Of a stretch of DNA of 64,000 nucleotides, positions 46,851 through 57,850 are shown one piece after another. The notes beneath the pieces are model-generated. The model did no database searches. It was not told the DNA's origin and worked only from the letters and a program-made list of their open reading frames with translations. Origin of the DNA: Bryum argenteum. Lineage: Eukaryota > Streptophyta > Bryopsida > Bryales > Bryaceae. Where the stretch lies: positions 23,142,097 through 23,206,096 of the forward strand of contig CM073324.1 in assembly GCA_037043015.1 (NCBI GenBank), written 5' to 3'. The stretch's first letter is position 1. Each line of letters begins with the position of its first letter. The translations under genes and the position numbers were made by a program.

Positions 46851-46972
46851 GCTTTAAATGTCTTGTTAAAGAGTTCCTTTTGTTGTATTTTAGCACCAGT
46901 CCCTTTGTCCTCTAGTCTCTACTCCCAAGAGAAATTATTTTTTATAAGCTTGGAGCCCTATTCTGAAGTTAA

Positions 46973-47699
46973 TCCTTAAACATTCCTAGTGTTGAAAAAC
47001 AACAATTTGGATGAAGGGCAGAAACTTTGAAGAGCTATCACTTCTTCTTCCAACCTTCATTTTTAACAAAATCACTTGGATTGGATTCCTAAACAAGTCT
47101 AGTTTTTGTTATGAAAAAAGTAAAAAAATGGATAATTTTTGAGGAGCTACATTTCCTTCATCTATTGTTATATTTTGGCTTTCTCTTATGGGATGGATTC
47201 CAATCATAGTCTATTTTTAGTGGTAGACACCTTCACATAGTCAAAGATGTACAAAAGAAAGGGTATGGATTTGAGTCCAAAGGGTAAAGTTTTGGACTAT
47301 TTTTCCTTTGTAAATTTTAATTTGGCGCACTTCTCGCCACCGGAAGATTACTACTTGAGTCAAGATATTCCTTTGATGAATTCTATTGAGACAAAAGTAT
47401 TTATGAGATAAAAATGAACAATTTTTTGGTTTGCCATTTTTTCATTGCACTTTTTATGTTGGTATTATTTTCACTTCAAAGTGAAAATGATGTTAAATTT
47501 GTAGCCTGTTACGCACACTTATATGTTATGATCAAGCAATCTATAAGTTGTCATGAGTCAATTTTTGGTTCACGTGACCTGCAACAAGTCTATTACAAGT
47601 TTTTGCAGTTGAGATGTAATTTGCTTGTTGACTTTTTTACTTATGAGACTTTTTTGAAAATATGTTTTTGGCTAAAAATACCCCAAGGACGTAGAGGGG
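46973..47699 (+). mobile_element. TTAA-flanked element with internal deletion, 727 bp
   Basis: Bounded by TTAA at 46969-46972 and 47700-47703, with ends TCCTTAAACATTCC and CGTAGAGGGG. Colinear with 17881-18852 except that about 200 bp after the left third are missing. Confidence 0.75.
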
Positions 47700-47703
47700 T
47701 TAA

Positions 47704-49477
47704 GAATTAACTTGTGGTGCAAGTGTGTGACAATGTTTCTTGCCTGGCTAAATGCAATCTTTGAACAATAGACGATTTAATCTTTTGATGTGCATGATTA
47801 ATATGTTATTGATTAACCACATTTTAAATATGAGTAGAGTACTCTGTAAGTACCTCATGTCAACAATCGTCATGAATCAAAATACTTTGAAGACTTCAAG
47901 GCACTCGTTTTGTGCCCTAACTTCATAAAACCACCTCATTCACCACCTAGTTGTGTATACTTAAGCCTTAGTTATGATTTTGAAGAATATTTTTGTTTGT
48001 TTTGTTCAACATGCAATTTAGTGAAGTAGTGAGCTTAATTTTAGATCTTACGGTTAATATCATAAAGATTATGTAGTCATTTTAGTCTTTTGTGCTAAAG
48101 GAACAAAAGACTGTTACAATCAAGATGTATATGATGTACATCGTGATTGGTTGACCTTTTAAAATTTGTGATTGGTTAACATGGTTGTGATTGATTGACC
48201 TTTCACTTGACCGTGATTGGTCGAAGTCTTTGTTTTAGTAAATGGTATTAATTTATATTATTTGTATATATACCTGAGTCTATTCTCTAACTACATGCAC
48301 AAAAGACATGCATTTGGGACCAACCTCGTTCATTTGGTCCCGCCACTGTTCTTTCAATCTTATCATTCTTGTGAAACTATATTTTATAACCATATTGAGT
48401 AATGAATGGGGACTTGACGGTTAAGAACTAAATAGATTACTTCAAGTCAATGCTAAAAGTTATGCCTCACCCAAAATTGATATATTATTAATAATATATT
48501 TATTATTTGTGTGAAGAAATAATTGACCTCATTAACTTTAAGAGTCTAAAAATGTGTGAAAAGGTCTTTGTTCATACTTTTATAGTAATTGAAACATTTC
48601 TCAAATGAGCTAAAAATGGTTAAAGTATAATCATATGCTCAAAATGAACATAGATGAAAAAATGTAATTGACTTTTCAAGAAGGTCATAGATGAAATGGT
48701 ATTAATAATTGACATTTTACTTTAACCAATACAAATATTGTTTTTCATGAAATTAAATGATAGTTCCACCAATATGAGAGCTATAAGCATAATTCCTTGT
48801 ACGTATATGACATCTAGTACACTATTCATGATCAAATACAAAGTGCATAATTGGAAATACCATAGTTACCTACTTTTGATGAATGACGTTAATTATGATT
48901 CTAGTTGATTAAGGATTCGTATTTTGATATATTTCCTTCAATTAGGTATGGTTTTATTTAGAATCAAATTTGAAGACTCTAAGCTAATGTATGATAAAAG
49001 TCATTAGCTTGCGTTATCTTAATGCACATGTTTTTTGATGTTATTTGATTCTCTTATTTTACATGACGAGGTTACATGTTATAGTACAATACAATTGAGC
49101 CCACTTAATTATTGTTATACAACACCAATTTCAGCGAGAGGAAGGTAACATTATTGTCTAAAATAGAAATGATGTATGAATTTTATAGATGAAGAAACAA
49201 TACATGATAGTTTTAACCAATTCCAAATATTACAACCTTCTTTTGACATCTTTTCTGAAGTGTAATAATTTTTGTTTCATATTGCTATTTTGTGGAGTAG
49301 GAAACAATAACATATCATAGCATAAAATTTTTAGTCACTGATATCTTATCAATAATAGGTCTTGTATGTAACTCTTTTGTTGAAAAAATCATTATATTTG
49401 GTCCATCTACTTATATTTACGTTTCAAGATATCCCAATATGTAGAAGCTCAAAGAGTTGTATAATCTTTATAGAACC
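47704..49477. other. AT-rich intergenic DNA upstream of LUC7
   Basis: A short tandem block with GTGATTGGTTGACC and GTGATTGATTGACC variants occurs at 48140-48225. A phrase GTAGAAGCTCAA occurs just before and at the LUC7 start (49441 and 49481), a short local duplication. No other gene recognised. Confidence 0.4.
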
Positions 49478-51459
49478 ATGGTAGAAGCTCAACGAGCTTT
49501 GCTTGATGAGCTTATGGGAACAGGTATGTTTTAATCAAATGCACTACAATGAATAACTTATAATAATGTTGAACTATGCCACTATTGAAACTATACATTT
49601 ATCAAGTAGAAATTTTATTAACTTGCTGTACCATATTATTATTCATCATGAAAATATATTCTTTTCTACATACATCACAACATAAGAAAGCAATAACAAT
49701 TGAGCTAATATTTTTGTATTGGAGTGTGCTCAATAGCTCGCGATTTAACAGCTGAAGAAAGAAAAGCACACAAAGAAATCAAGTGGGATGATAAGGAAGT
49801 TTGCGGTTTTTATCTTGTTAAATTCTGCCCTCATGAATTGTTTGTCAACACCAAGAGTGACCTTGGTATATACTATTACCATTGTATAGATACTCATAAT
49901 TAGCATTTGGCTTTACCATTATAGAAATTTCAAGACTCAAGAATTGAATATATAATAAGTATTTTCTAAAGTGTTACTGGTCTTAGAAAATCTTGATGAA
50001 TGCATGTAGGGCCGTGCCCAAAGATTCACGATCCCAAGCTCAAAGAAAGGTGACTACTACTTTGCAATTAAGAAGGCCTCCATCCTAATTTCGATGCAGA
50101 CTCATCATGTTCCTTGTTGGGAGTTCGGTAATAAAATATATAATCTTTTGAAGTAGATACTCCCATTCTTTGGGGTTTCATGGATCTAAAGGGTTTTATA
50201 GATTTTACAATATTAGATCACTTTATCTTCTTTCTTGTGGCAACCGTCACTAAATTAGTCACAAGCCAAAATTTGGACAAATTTAATGAATATCCAATTT
50301 TGATACTTGCCATAGTAGATAATTATTGGCTTAAAGAATATTATGGTTTAAAAAGAACTTTGGTTTTGATGAACAAGGAGATAATGTTAATGGTTTTAAA
50401 TATCATAAATATTGAAGGAGGCATGAATCAAAATCAGTCACCCTAATAATAACATATATACTCGTCTTCAACAAAAATATCTTTGAGGGACCAAAAAAAT
50501 ATGTAATTATAAAATTTCAAGACATTCAAATAATTGTATAGTTGCTTCTTAGTCTCTAATGTTATGATGTTGTCAATTGATTGCAATGATGATGTCAAGT
50601 GAACGACTATTTTAGTATTTTGAAAATTAAATGTATAATATGCATATATCGTTTCATCCACATGTCAGCTATGAGGAATCCACACGCCATGATCTTTACG
50701 TCTCCCGTTTTGAAGCGGAGCTTTTCCATTTCTGTGAGAGATTGGTAAGTGTCTCCTATAATGTTAGGAGGTGTAAATCCAATACTTGACTTAATCAAAT
50801 AATCAATATGATATCTAGAGCCTTCTGTCAACAATTCTATTAGTGCAATGTTCAAGTTAAAAATCTTATGCTTAGTCAAAAATGTATCATCTAGAGATGC
50901 ATATTTGTCTCTTATGACTTGTTAATCTACAAACAAATAGAGGATGTTTTGTACTCTTATTCCTAGAGATATATTCCTACCAAAACAATTGCACAAAACA
51001 CTCAAAAGCACTAATACTAAACATATTTATTTGTACAATAGAAGTGTAACTCTATAATATTTTATTTTTGTTGGAGATAATTGCCAAAAATTGTGTTAAA
51101 TTCATTGTGTTAAATCTTCTAGGCTCAAGATTTAGACCGTAAGGTGCGAAGAGGGCGAGATAGGCTTGCACAAGACATTGATACCTCAAGCTTGATTCCT
51201 ATTTCAACAGAGAAATCTGATCAACTTGTGAATATTGAAGAAAGCATAAAAAAGTTTTTAGAAGAAATTGAATCATTTGGAGAAGAAGGTAAAGTAGATG
51301 AGGCTGAAGCTCTAATGAAGAAGGTATGAAATCTTCTACTCGACAAAATTGCATTAATTTTGATCAAACAACTTCTTGCATACGGATTGTTTAAAATATC
51401 AAACTTGTAAGTCTATGATTTACTTGAAGAATTCAAACTTATATGCTCTATTTAAATAG

Positions 51460-51516
<57 letters not shown>

Positions 51517-53324
51517 GACTAGACATTACTTTTATAATTTAATTAAAAATGAGCTTCAACAGTAATTATCATATATTACTCATTTCTTGAACACTTTAGT
51601 CGCTTACATTATGCTATGAAAGAATGTACCACTTATAGCAATGTGCTTAAATTCTTGCACTCAAATGTAATGTAATTTTTTAATTTTTTTTTTAGAATAT
51701 TATTATTAAAATAACACTTCGTATTTAATATTGGATTAAAGAACCTCAAACTTATTTCAAAAGTCAAAACATAAGTAGTATAATGCTAAGGTAATTTTGA
51801 GTGTTGAACTGATTGATTTTTACCATGCAATAATTTCTACTTGATTTAGAAGTTGGCAACCAAATTGTCAACTGTCAATGTCTACTTATAAGAGGTTTCA
51901 GAAAAGTTGGTACATTTTGCACACTACAACTGGTTTGGTTTTTTTCGAAGTTTTAAAGATGAAGTTATAATTGTTTATATTATGTGTGTCTTATGAAATT
52001 TTAACAAGTTGTGTTTACAAGTATAGTAACATGGATGATATCATTTTTTTGAATAAGTCTATTGAGCTTAAATAAGTTAGTACACGGAAATATACTATCA
52101 TTGCACCTACTTCATGTATTTTGCATAGAAACCCACTTTATAATCAAAAGTACAAAGATTACATCTAAACATGAACATAAAGTTAAATGTATGCGATTGA
52201 AAATCATCCATAACGTCTTGAAGCTCATCTCTCAAAATAGAATTAACTATTTCAAGTTTAAACTTGTGTTACATTTCATTTACATAATTGTTTGATTGTA
52301 TTTCTTGTATGTTTCTTTAAAAAAACCCTAAGCAGTGAAAACTCTATTATTAACACTTTGTTGTCTTTGTAAGAAAATCTTTGATCAAATAATGTATGTA
52401 TACAAGAGCAGTTAAGTCCATATTGGCAATTTTGTGATTAAAATAAATTTGGTATAGTGGTTCATTATGTATGGATTATGTCATATTACTAGGTGGATAT
52501 ATTAAATATAGAAAAGGCTATTGTGACCCAACAAATCTACAATGAACGAGGGCTCATCCTCTCCCAAGAAAAAAAGATGACCTTGTGTGAGACTTGCGGA
52601 TCTTTCTTAGTGGCAAATGATGCCACTGAACGCACTCAATCTCATATGAGTGGCAAACAACATATTGGTTACAATTTGGTTCGCAATTATGTGGTTGAGT
52701 ATCGGGTAATCTATTACAAATTACTTTGTATAAATAGTTGTATTTAACTTGAAGCTTTTCTATAATTTTATATGTTATGTCTACCATCTTAAATTGGAAA
52801 TTGTGTGTATTGTATTATCACATAAGATAGCAGTTCTCCATGTATTTGTAGACTTTTAAAAAACATAAATATTAAATTTGCTGATTCGATTAATTCCTGA
52901 TCAGGCACGTATAGAAAAGGCACGAGAAGAAGAACGTGAAACACGAAATCAAGAAGATCTTTCTATGCATGACAACAATGATGACAAAGTGAAAGAAAAG
53001 ACTATGTTTGAAAAAGATCGTCATGATAGGGAACAAGAACGTCAAAGGTATCAAAGAACTAACCAACGACATAGAGACCATGAGCGAGCAGTGCGGAGAA
53101 CAAGCACACGAGATCAAAGGGAGATAGATCGAGATGGAGATTATTGTAGTAACCAAGATTGCAACCAACAAACTATTTCTAAAAAACATTGCAAGTCAGA
53201 TTGGAAGCAACCTTCACGACATAGAGTCTCAAGTCCACATGACTCTATTTTGCATACTCATCATATTACAACTTCAAATCAACATCCTAGACGCCGCTCT
53301 CGGTCTCCTGACCATCGTGTATAG
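49478..53324 (+). CDS. LUC7: LUC7-type U1 snRNP-associated splicing factor, seven exons
   Basis: Exons 49478-49523, 49737-49865, 50010-50049, 50669-50744, 51123-51323, 52493-52705 and 52905-53324 give 374 residues with phases 1, 1, 2, 0, 0, 0. Begins VEAQRALLDELMG, then a CCCH-type zinc finger (CGFYLVKFCPHELF ... GPCPKIHDP, ~37-70), a helical stretch (TRHDLYVSRFEAELFHFCER; GEEGKVDEAEALMKK), and a second C2H2-like finger with Cys196, Cys199, His215 and His221 (CETCGSFLVANDATERTQSH). The C-terminal ~135 residues are rich in Arg, Glu, Asp and His with a short RRRSRSP end. LUC7 proteins help U1 snRNP choose 5' splice sites in the nucleus. Codons and introns are notably AT-rich; intron 5 (1.17 kb) contains a ~50-base poly(T) tract. 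Confidence 0.93.
51462..51510. repeat. Poly(T) tract of about 49 bases in LUC7 intron 5
   Basis: An uninterrupted run of T, likely unstable in length. It could be the tail of an inverted retroposed sequence, but no adjacent element was recognised. Confidence 0.8.
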
Positions 53325-53819
53325 GAACATAACTCCATCATAAACATTAACTCAATAAAAAATTGTCAGATTATATCAACAAATATGACATGTTATTTTC
53401 TAAAAATATTCTCATGGCACTATTTGTAAGATCATACATACAATGTTTAAAGTCCAATTCTTCTTTCAGATTAGTTGTCTCTTAATATTATTGTAATACA
53501 ACACTATGGTTTATTGTCAACAAGTTTTAACAAATGGTTTCTTCTTATAAAAATTCAACAAAGACTACATAATTATATGTTTTAGTTTTCATTTAACACT
53601 TAAATAATCAACTAAAATTTTATGCAAAGATGCTAGAATTCGATGTTTTGATAAAGATACAAGTCCTTACCAGTGTCCTTTGGACACGAACATCAAAAAG
53701 GTCACACCAAGATTTATAAAACATGTAAAAAAAATCCAGACCTATGTATAAAATAAATACGAAGTTGGAGGTTTTTGGTGATTTTAAAATTATGGGATAT
53801 GCAATCAATATGCAAGTTC
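53325..53819. other. LUC7 3' flank
   Basis: AT-rich; no gene recognised. AATAAAAAA at 53353 may be the LUC7 poly(A) signal. Confidence 0.35.
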
Positions 53820-54500
53820 AGTTCCCTACTTCTCGGTTCTCCATGTTGTTAAAGATTTATAGCATGTCATTCATTCCTGTCTTTGTGGTTTCCCATACTT
53901 TTAAAGATTTGTAGCATGTCCTTTGCTCCCTCGTTCCAGTATTCCCAGTTTTCCGTCCTCCATTATGGTTCCCCACTCTCAATTTTTTTTTACTAGTTCT
54001 CAATCTCCAAACTCCCGTTCATGGTTCCCATCTTTTTTAACCAGTTCCCCGTCCTCCAACTTCCCTTATTGGTTTCCATCATTTATTCCCAGTTCCCATT
54101 ATTCATTGATGTCCTAGTTCCGACAAGTTGTTCCTATTTCCCATGAGTCATTTCTAGTATTCATTATTTGTTTATGGTTCCCACTCTCCGTTCCTACTTC
54201 CTATCCTTTGTTCCCGGTTCCTAGTTCCCTTCGATGTTTTTTTATCTCTTGGTTCATTGTCTCCTTCTTTAATTCCATTTTCATTTTCCACATTCCTTTT
54301 CCTTTCGACTCCTTGTTATATTATAGGGATTTAATAAACTCCTAATGACAATCAAATACCACTTACTGAAACCCTTCAAAATCTTTAGAACTCTTTGTAC
54401 CATGAAAACACGACATAATGATGATGGCCATGAGCATGACCATGCATCACCAAGGAGGGACGGATTGCAAATTGTGTTCTTTTATATATAGGGATTATCC
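53820..54500 (+). repeat. GTTCC-minisatellite element, copy 4 (longest)
   Basis: GTTCCC-type 20-bp units fill 53820-54230, then CCTTTCGACTCCTTGTTATA, TAATAAACTCCTAATGACAA, ATGATGATGGCCATGAGCAT, CATGCATCACCAAGGAGGGA and a TTTTATATATAGGG end. The 3' half is strongly colinear with copy 3 at 42420-42615. Confidence 0.65.
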
Positions 54501-54639
54501 ATTGAGTGTAGTTATTAATTTAATTGGGTTTTGAATTTATTTTTTTGATACAATAGAGAAGAGAACCATTACTATTTTGCACTTTAGTTTTCAACTAAAA
54601 TGTTAGGGCATATAAAAGTTGACAGTAATCTTTATTACT

Positions 54640-55110
54640 ATAATAATCTCGATCTTGATCACTTTGAAAATCTCGATCTTGATCACTATAAAAATCTTGA
54701 TCTCGATCCACCCTCTACCAACCAAGTAAGAGGATTCACTCTCTAGCGACGAGGTAAAATGATCCACCATGTAGCAACGAGGTAAAATGATCTACCATGT
54801 AGCAACGAGGTGAAAGGAATGCTCCGCAATGAAACGACATTTTGCTCACGCTAGTAGAAGCCCCGTGACTATGTCCTAAAATCTCGTTAGTGATCCTGGA
54901 ATGCGGGCCGCAAAGGACGGCGGAAAATCCGGAAATAGGGGGTATGGGAGGGTCTAGCTCGGGGGGTCTTGGGGGAGGGGGTCTTGGGGAGGGGGTCTTG
55001 AGAGCAGGGGGGTCTTGGAGGAGGGGGTCTTGAGGGTGGGGGTCTTGAGGAGCAGATTTATCCCATACCGATTGTAGCTGAATTCCCCCCTGAGCAAGCA
55101 CAAAAGGGCT
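54640..55110. repeat. Cluster of three minisatellites, one G-rich
   Basis: First, AATCTCGATCTTGATCACT recurs about three times at 54645-54705. Second, CCATGTAGCAACGAGGTAAA recurs at ~28-bp spacing at 54745-54810. Third, GGGGGTCTTGGGGGAG and variants repeat every ~15 bases at 54958-55055 on the plus strand. The G runs could form G-quadruplexes. No gene is supported; the 128-residue minus frame here is the translated minisatellite. Confidence 0.75.
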
Positions 55111-55227
55111 AGGGTTTTTCACTCTTTGCTGAAATTAAAATTTTGTAAGATAAAGTACTCCCGTGGGTCCACGTGGCACCCCCTCAAGGGAGTCCATGTG
55201 GCATAAGAGGACCTAAATTAATTAACT

Positions 55228-55266
55228 AATGTTGCTGCATAGTGAGGGTCACTATGCAGCAACATC
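55228..55266. repeat. Perfect 17-bp inverted repeat (hairpin)
   Basis: ATGTTGCTGCATAGTGA, a 3-base spacer GGG-like, then TCACTATGCAGCAACAT. It follows a CACGTGGCACCCC repeat related to 36410. It may be the end of a small foldback element. Confidence 0.8.
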
Positions 55267-56217
55267 TCACCAGCCCCGTGACTATTGTTTAAGTTTTTAG
55301 AGAATCTATACCAAACTAGCAATAGAATGATCACACTAAGTTAAGAAACTGAGATAGACAAATATAGCCCTCAATCAAGTCCACACCCTTTACTTTTGTG
55401 CCTTGTGCCTCATTCCACTACATTATGACAATTTCCCTCCGTAACAATACCTTACTTTTCTTTAAGTCAATTGGAAGAGATATTCAAGTGGAAATTTTCT
55501 ATTGAGCTCATACCACGGAGAAAGAGAAAAAAAAAAAAAAAAAAAAAAAAAAAACTATTACACGTGAAAAAGATGGAAATGAGAGTTAAAGTCACAACAA
55601 TCACTTACGAAGAAGAGGCGTAGACTTTGACCACTAAAAGATTAAGAGAATGATCTCGTCGGGTGGGGGTTGGGTTTGTGTACCGGAGATTTGAGAGCAA
55701 CCACCACATGATATAAGTGAAATGCACAATCCGACAAAAGTAATGTAAATTGAAGTGATAGCAACTATTATGACAAAGAAGTCGTACTTTGAGATGACCA
55801 TTAACGACTAAAAGACCAAGAGAATGAATTAGTCGGGTCGGTGGCGAGGTAGCACGGCTTGGAGATGAGCTATCTCAGTTGAGTTATCTCAGTTGGGTGG
55901 ACCCCCTCTTTGATAGGTTACAAAATTTGATAAGTCAAATAGCAGGAACATTGGGGTAATACTGACCCTCTCCTCGTAATATTTAGGAATTCCTTTCCAC
56001 CCATTTACCCGCCATATCCAGGAGTTCCTTTCCACCCATTTACCCACCATACAATGGTACCTGGATAAGATCAACCTCGTTAAGATCAACGTCTAGTTAA
56101 AAACGTTGTCCATGTCCCTTTATTATGCAAAGAGGCATTGTTTCGTTATGGTCAATGCTTGGATAAGATCAACGTTTTTGTCTGTCCGAAAACATTTCTT
56201 TAATCCAAGCACCACTG
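55267..56217. other. Intergenic DNA with poly(A) tract and a short tandem repeat
   Basis: A poly(A) run of ~28 is at 55527-55554. Around 55985-56050 the unit GGAGTTCCTTTCCACCCATT followed by TACCC recurs twice, and again at 56220 and 56700. At 56060-56190 GGATAAGATCAACG phrases repeat. No gene recognised. Confidence 0.45.
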
Positions 56218-56251
56218 TATCTAGGAGTTCCTTTCCACCCATTTACATGCC

Positions 56252-56699
56252 ATAAGGTAGAATGACCTTAAACCGCGCGGCCCCCCAAAAGCGCAGGGTA
56301 GACAACCCCTCTAGCCGCCCATGGCGTGACCGTATTGCACGCACAACGGTTGTGAAATCTGAGGGTGCATAGTGACTCGATATGGACATGTGTAGGGACG
56401 TGGTTGGTTCATGGTTCATGGTTCATTTACTCTATTTTGCACGGTTTTAGCTACATGCGTGAGAGCCACAAAGTACTGGTCTGCCGGATAAAACGGAGAG
56501 TCTACCGATCACTTTAAGGTCATGTACACTTTTGACTTCAAAAATTTGTAGTAAAGTCAATTTTTGCTATTTTATTTTCGAAATTTTTGCATTCACTCTC
56601 TCCTGTTTTCCCATCCAAGAAAATTTACAAACAGTACACACGAGGTCCACAACCATGCTGAATCTCTTATTTGCGCAGTTTAAGGTCATTCTACCTTAT
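56252..56699. mobile_element. 448-bp element with ~30-bp terminal inverted repeats
   Basis: The first 22 bases, starting ATAAGGTAGAATGACCTTAA, are an exact reverse complement of the last 22; the match extends to ~28 of 30 through a GCGC. Both sides carry CTAGGAGTTCCTTTCCACCC in the same direction, so it lies within a tandem repeat array or duplicated its flank. No transposase frame. Superfamily not assigned (long inverted repeats would fit a Mutator-like MITE, but no 9-bp duplication was seen). Confidence 0.7.
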
Positions 56700-57324
56700 C
56701 TAGGAGTTCCTTTCCACCCCTTCACCCAAGAATGCCCTAACAAACTACAGTGATCTACAGTTGAAGAACAACAAAAGAACTCTTTTGTAAACACTGACAA
56801 ACAATGAAGAACAGAATCTGATAGCAATGAGAGCACCTGTGTTGACATACCAAAAATGGGAGATACGGAGGGAGAGAGGGAAGGAGGGAGGGAGGGAGTA
56901 ATGAGAAGGGGAGGTGGCCAGGTGAGGCGGCGCGTAAAGTGACAGTTGACGGGACGCAAGGGGCGTCATAAAAGCAGAAAGGAAAGACGAGGACCCTGCT
57001 GCTGAGGCCCTGAAAGCAAGCAGTCAATTCAACCACAATTCCGTTGGAGGAGCGATTTGGGCAATTCCATGGCAGCAGCATCAGCAACAGCAGCAGCATT
57101 GCTACTGTAGAAGTCCTCCAAAAGGACCAGGACGTCGGAGGCCGCGGAGGAAGAGCAGGAGCCAGGACACCCGACATTCTACGACGACGATTCACCAACA
57201 CACACGACCCCCGCCTCCCTTTTATTAGCAACCTACTACCGACGGCGGCTGGCTACGACCGCGACGGCCACCGCGACGGCCGCGGCCCCGCCACTCCTGT
57301 CCCTCTCCTTCCTTAGCCCCGCCA
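56700..57324 (+). promoter_or_regulatory. HEN1 upstream and 5' leader exon region
   Basis: A purine-rich GGGAGGGAGGGA tract lies at 56865-56905. The stretch 57040-57320 is GC-rich with CAGCAG repeats and probably includes the HEN1 transcription start and first non-coding exon. Open frames on both strands here have no domains. Confidence 0.4.
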
Positions 57325-57834
57325 GTAAGTCCCGCTCACTCCCCCCCCCACAACCCACAAGCCCATTCAATCCCGCCCAGTCGCAATTTGCAATTCGGGT
57401 TTAGCTCATTCAAGCGACACCCTTATGAGGTCGCGCCCTTTCCATAGCTTGCCACTCTGTAGCTTTGTCATTGCTCCATGCTCATCATGGCGATGGTTCG
57501 CATGCTGCTCGCCTTCTTCTTGCGTTATGAGCCTCCTCCTGGCAGTGCGCACGCCAATGACCCTGCATTGATAGTTCTCTGGTAAGGTCATTGCGTTTCA
57601 TTATTGATTGATTCAATATTTACTTCGTAGTACCTCGGGCTCTGTGTTTGGACTCGTTCTTACTCGCTACAGGGCACGTGTAGGAGAGTAAGAATTATTT
57701 TCTCTTACGCTGCTTGTCGCTTGCGAAATCGCGGCATCTTTGACTCGGGACGAATTTGAGGGTGGGGAGTAGTTCAGTGTGGGATTGATCGGAGTCGGTG
57801 TTTGTGTTTTTTGACCTAATTTAGTTTGCCACAG
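57325..57834 (+). other. Probable 5' leader intron of HEN1
   Basis: CGCCA|GTAAGTCC gives a consensus donor at 57325 and TTAGTTTGCCACAG an acceptor ending at 57834, 16 bases before the ATG. Inferred from splice signals. Confidence 0.5.
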
Positions 57835-57850
57835 AGAAGTGGTTTTAGCT

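Noticed and set aside
54736-55122. 128-residue Pro-rich minus-strand frame
   Set aside because: It is the translation of the G-rich minisatellite.
57044-57316. 90-residue plus-strand frame and a 158-residue minus-strand frame upstream of HEN1
   Set aside because: Both lie in the GC-rich leader/promoter, overlap each other and translate CAG-type and GGGA-type simple repeats.
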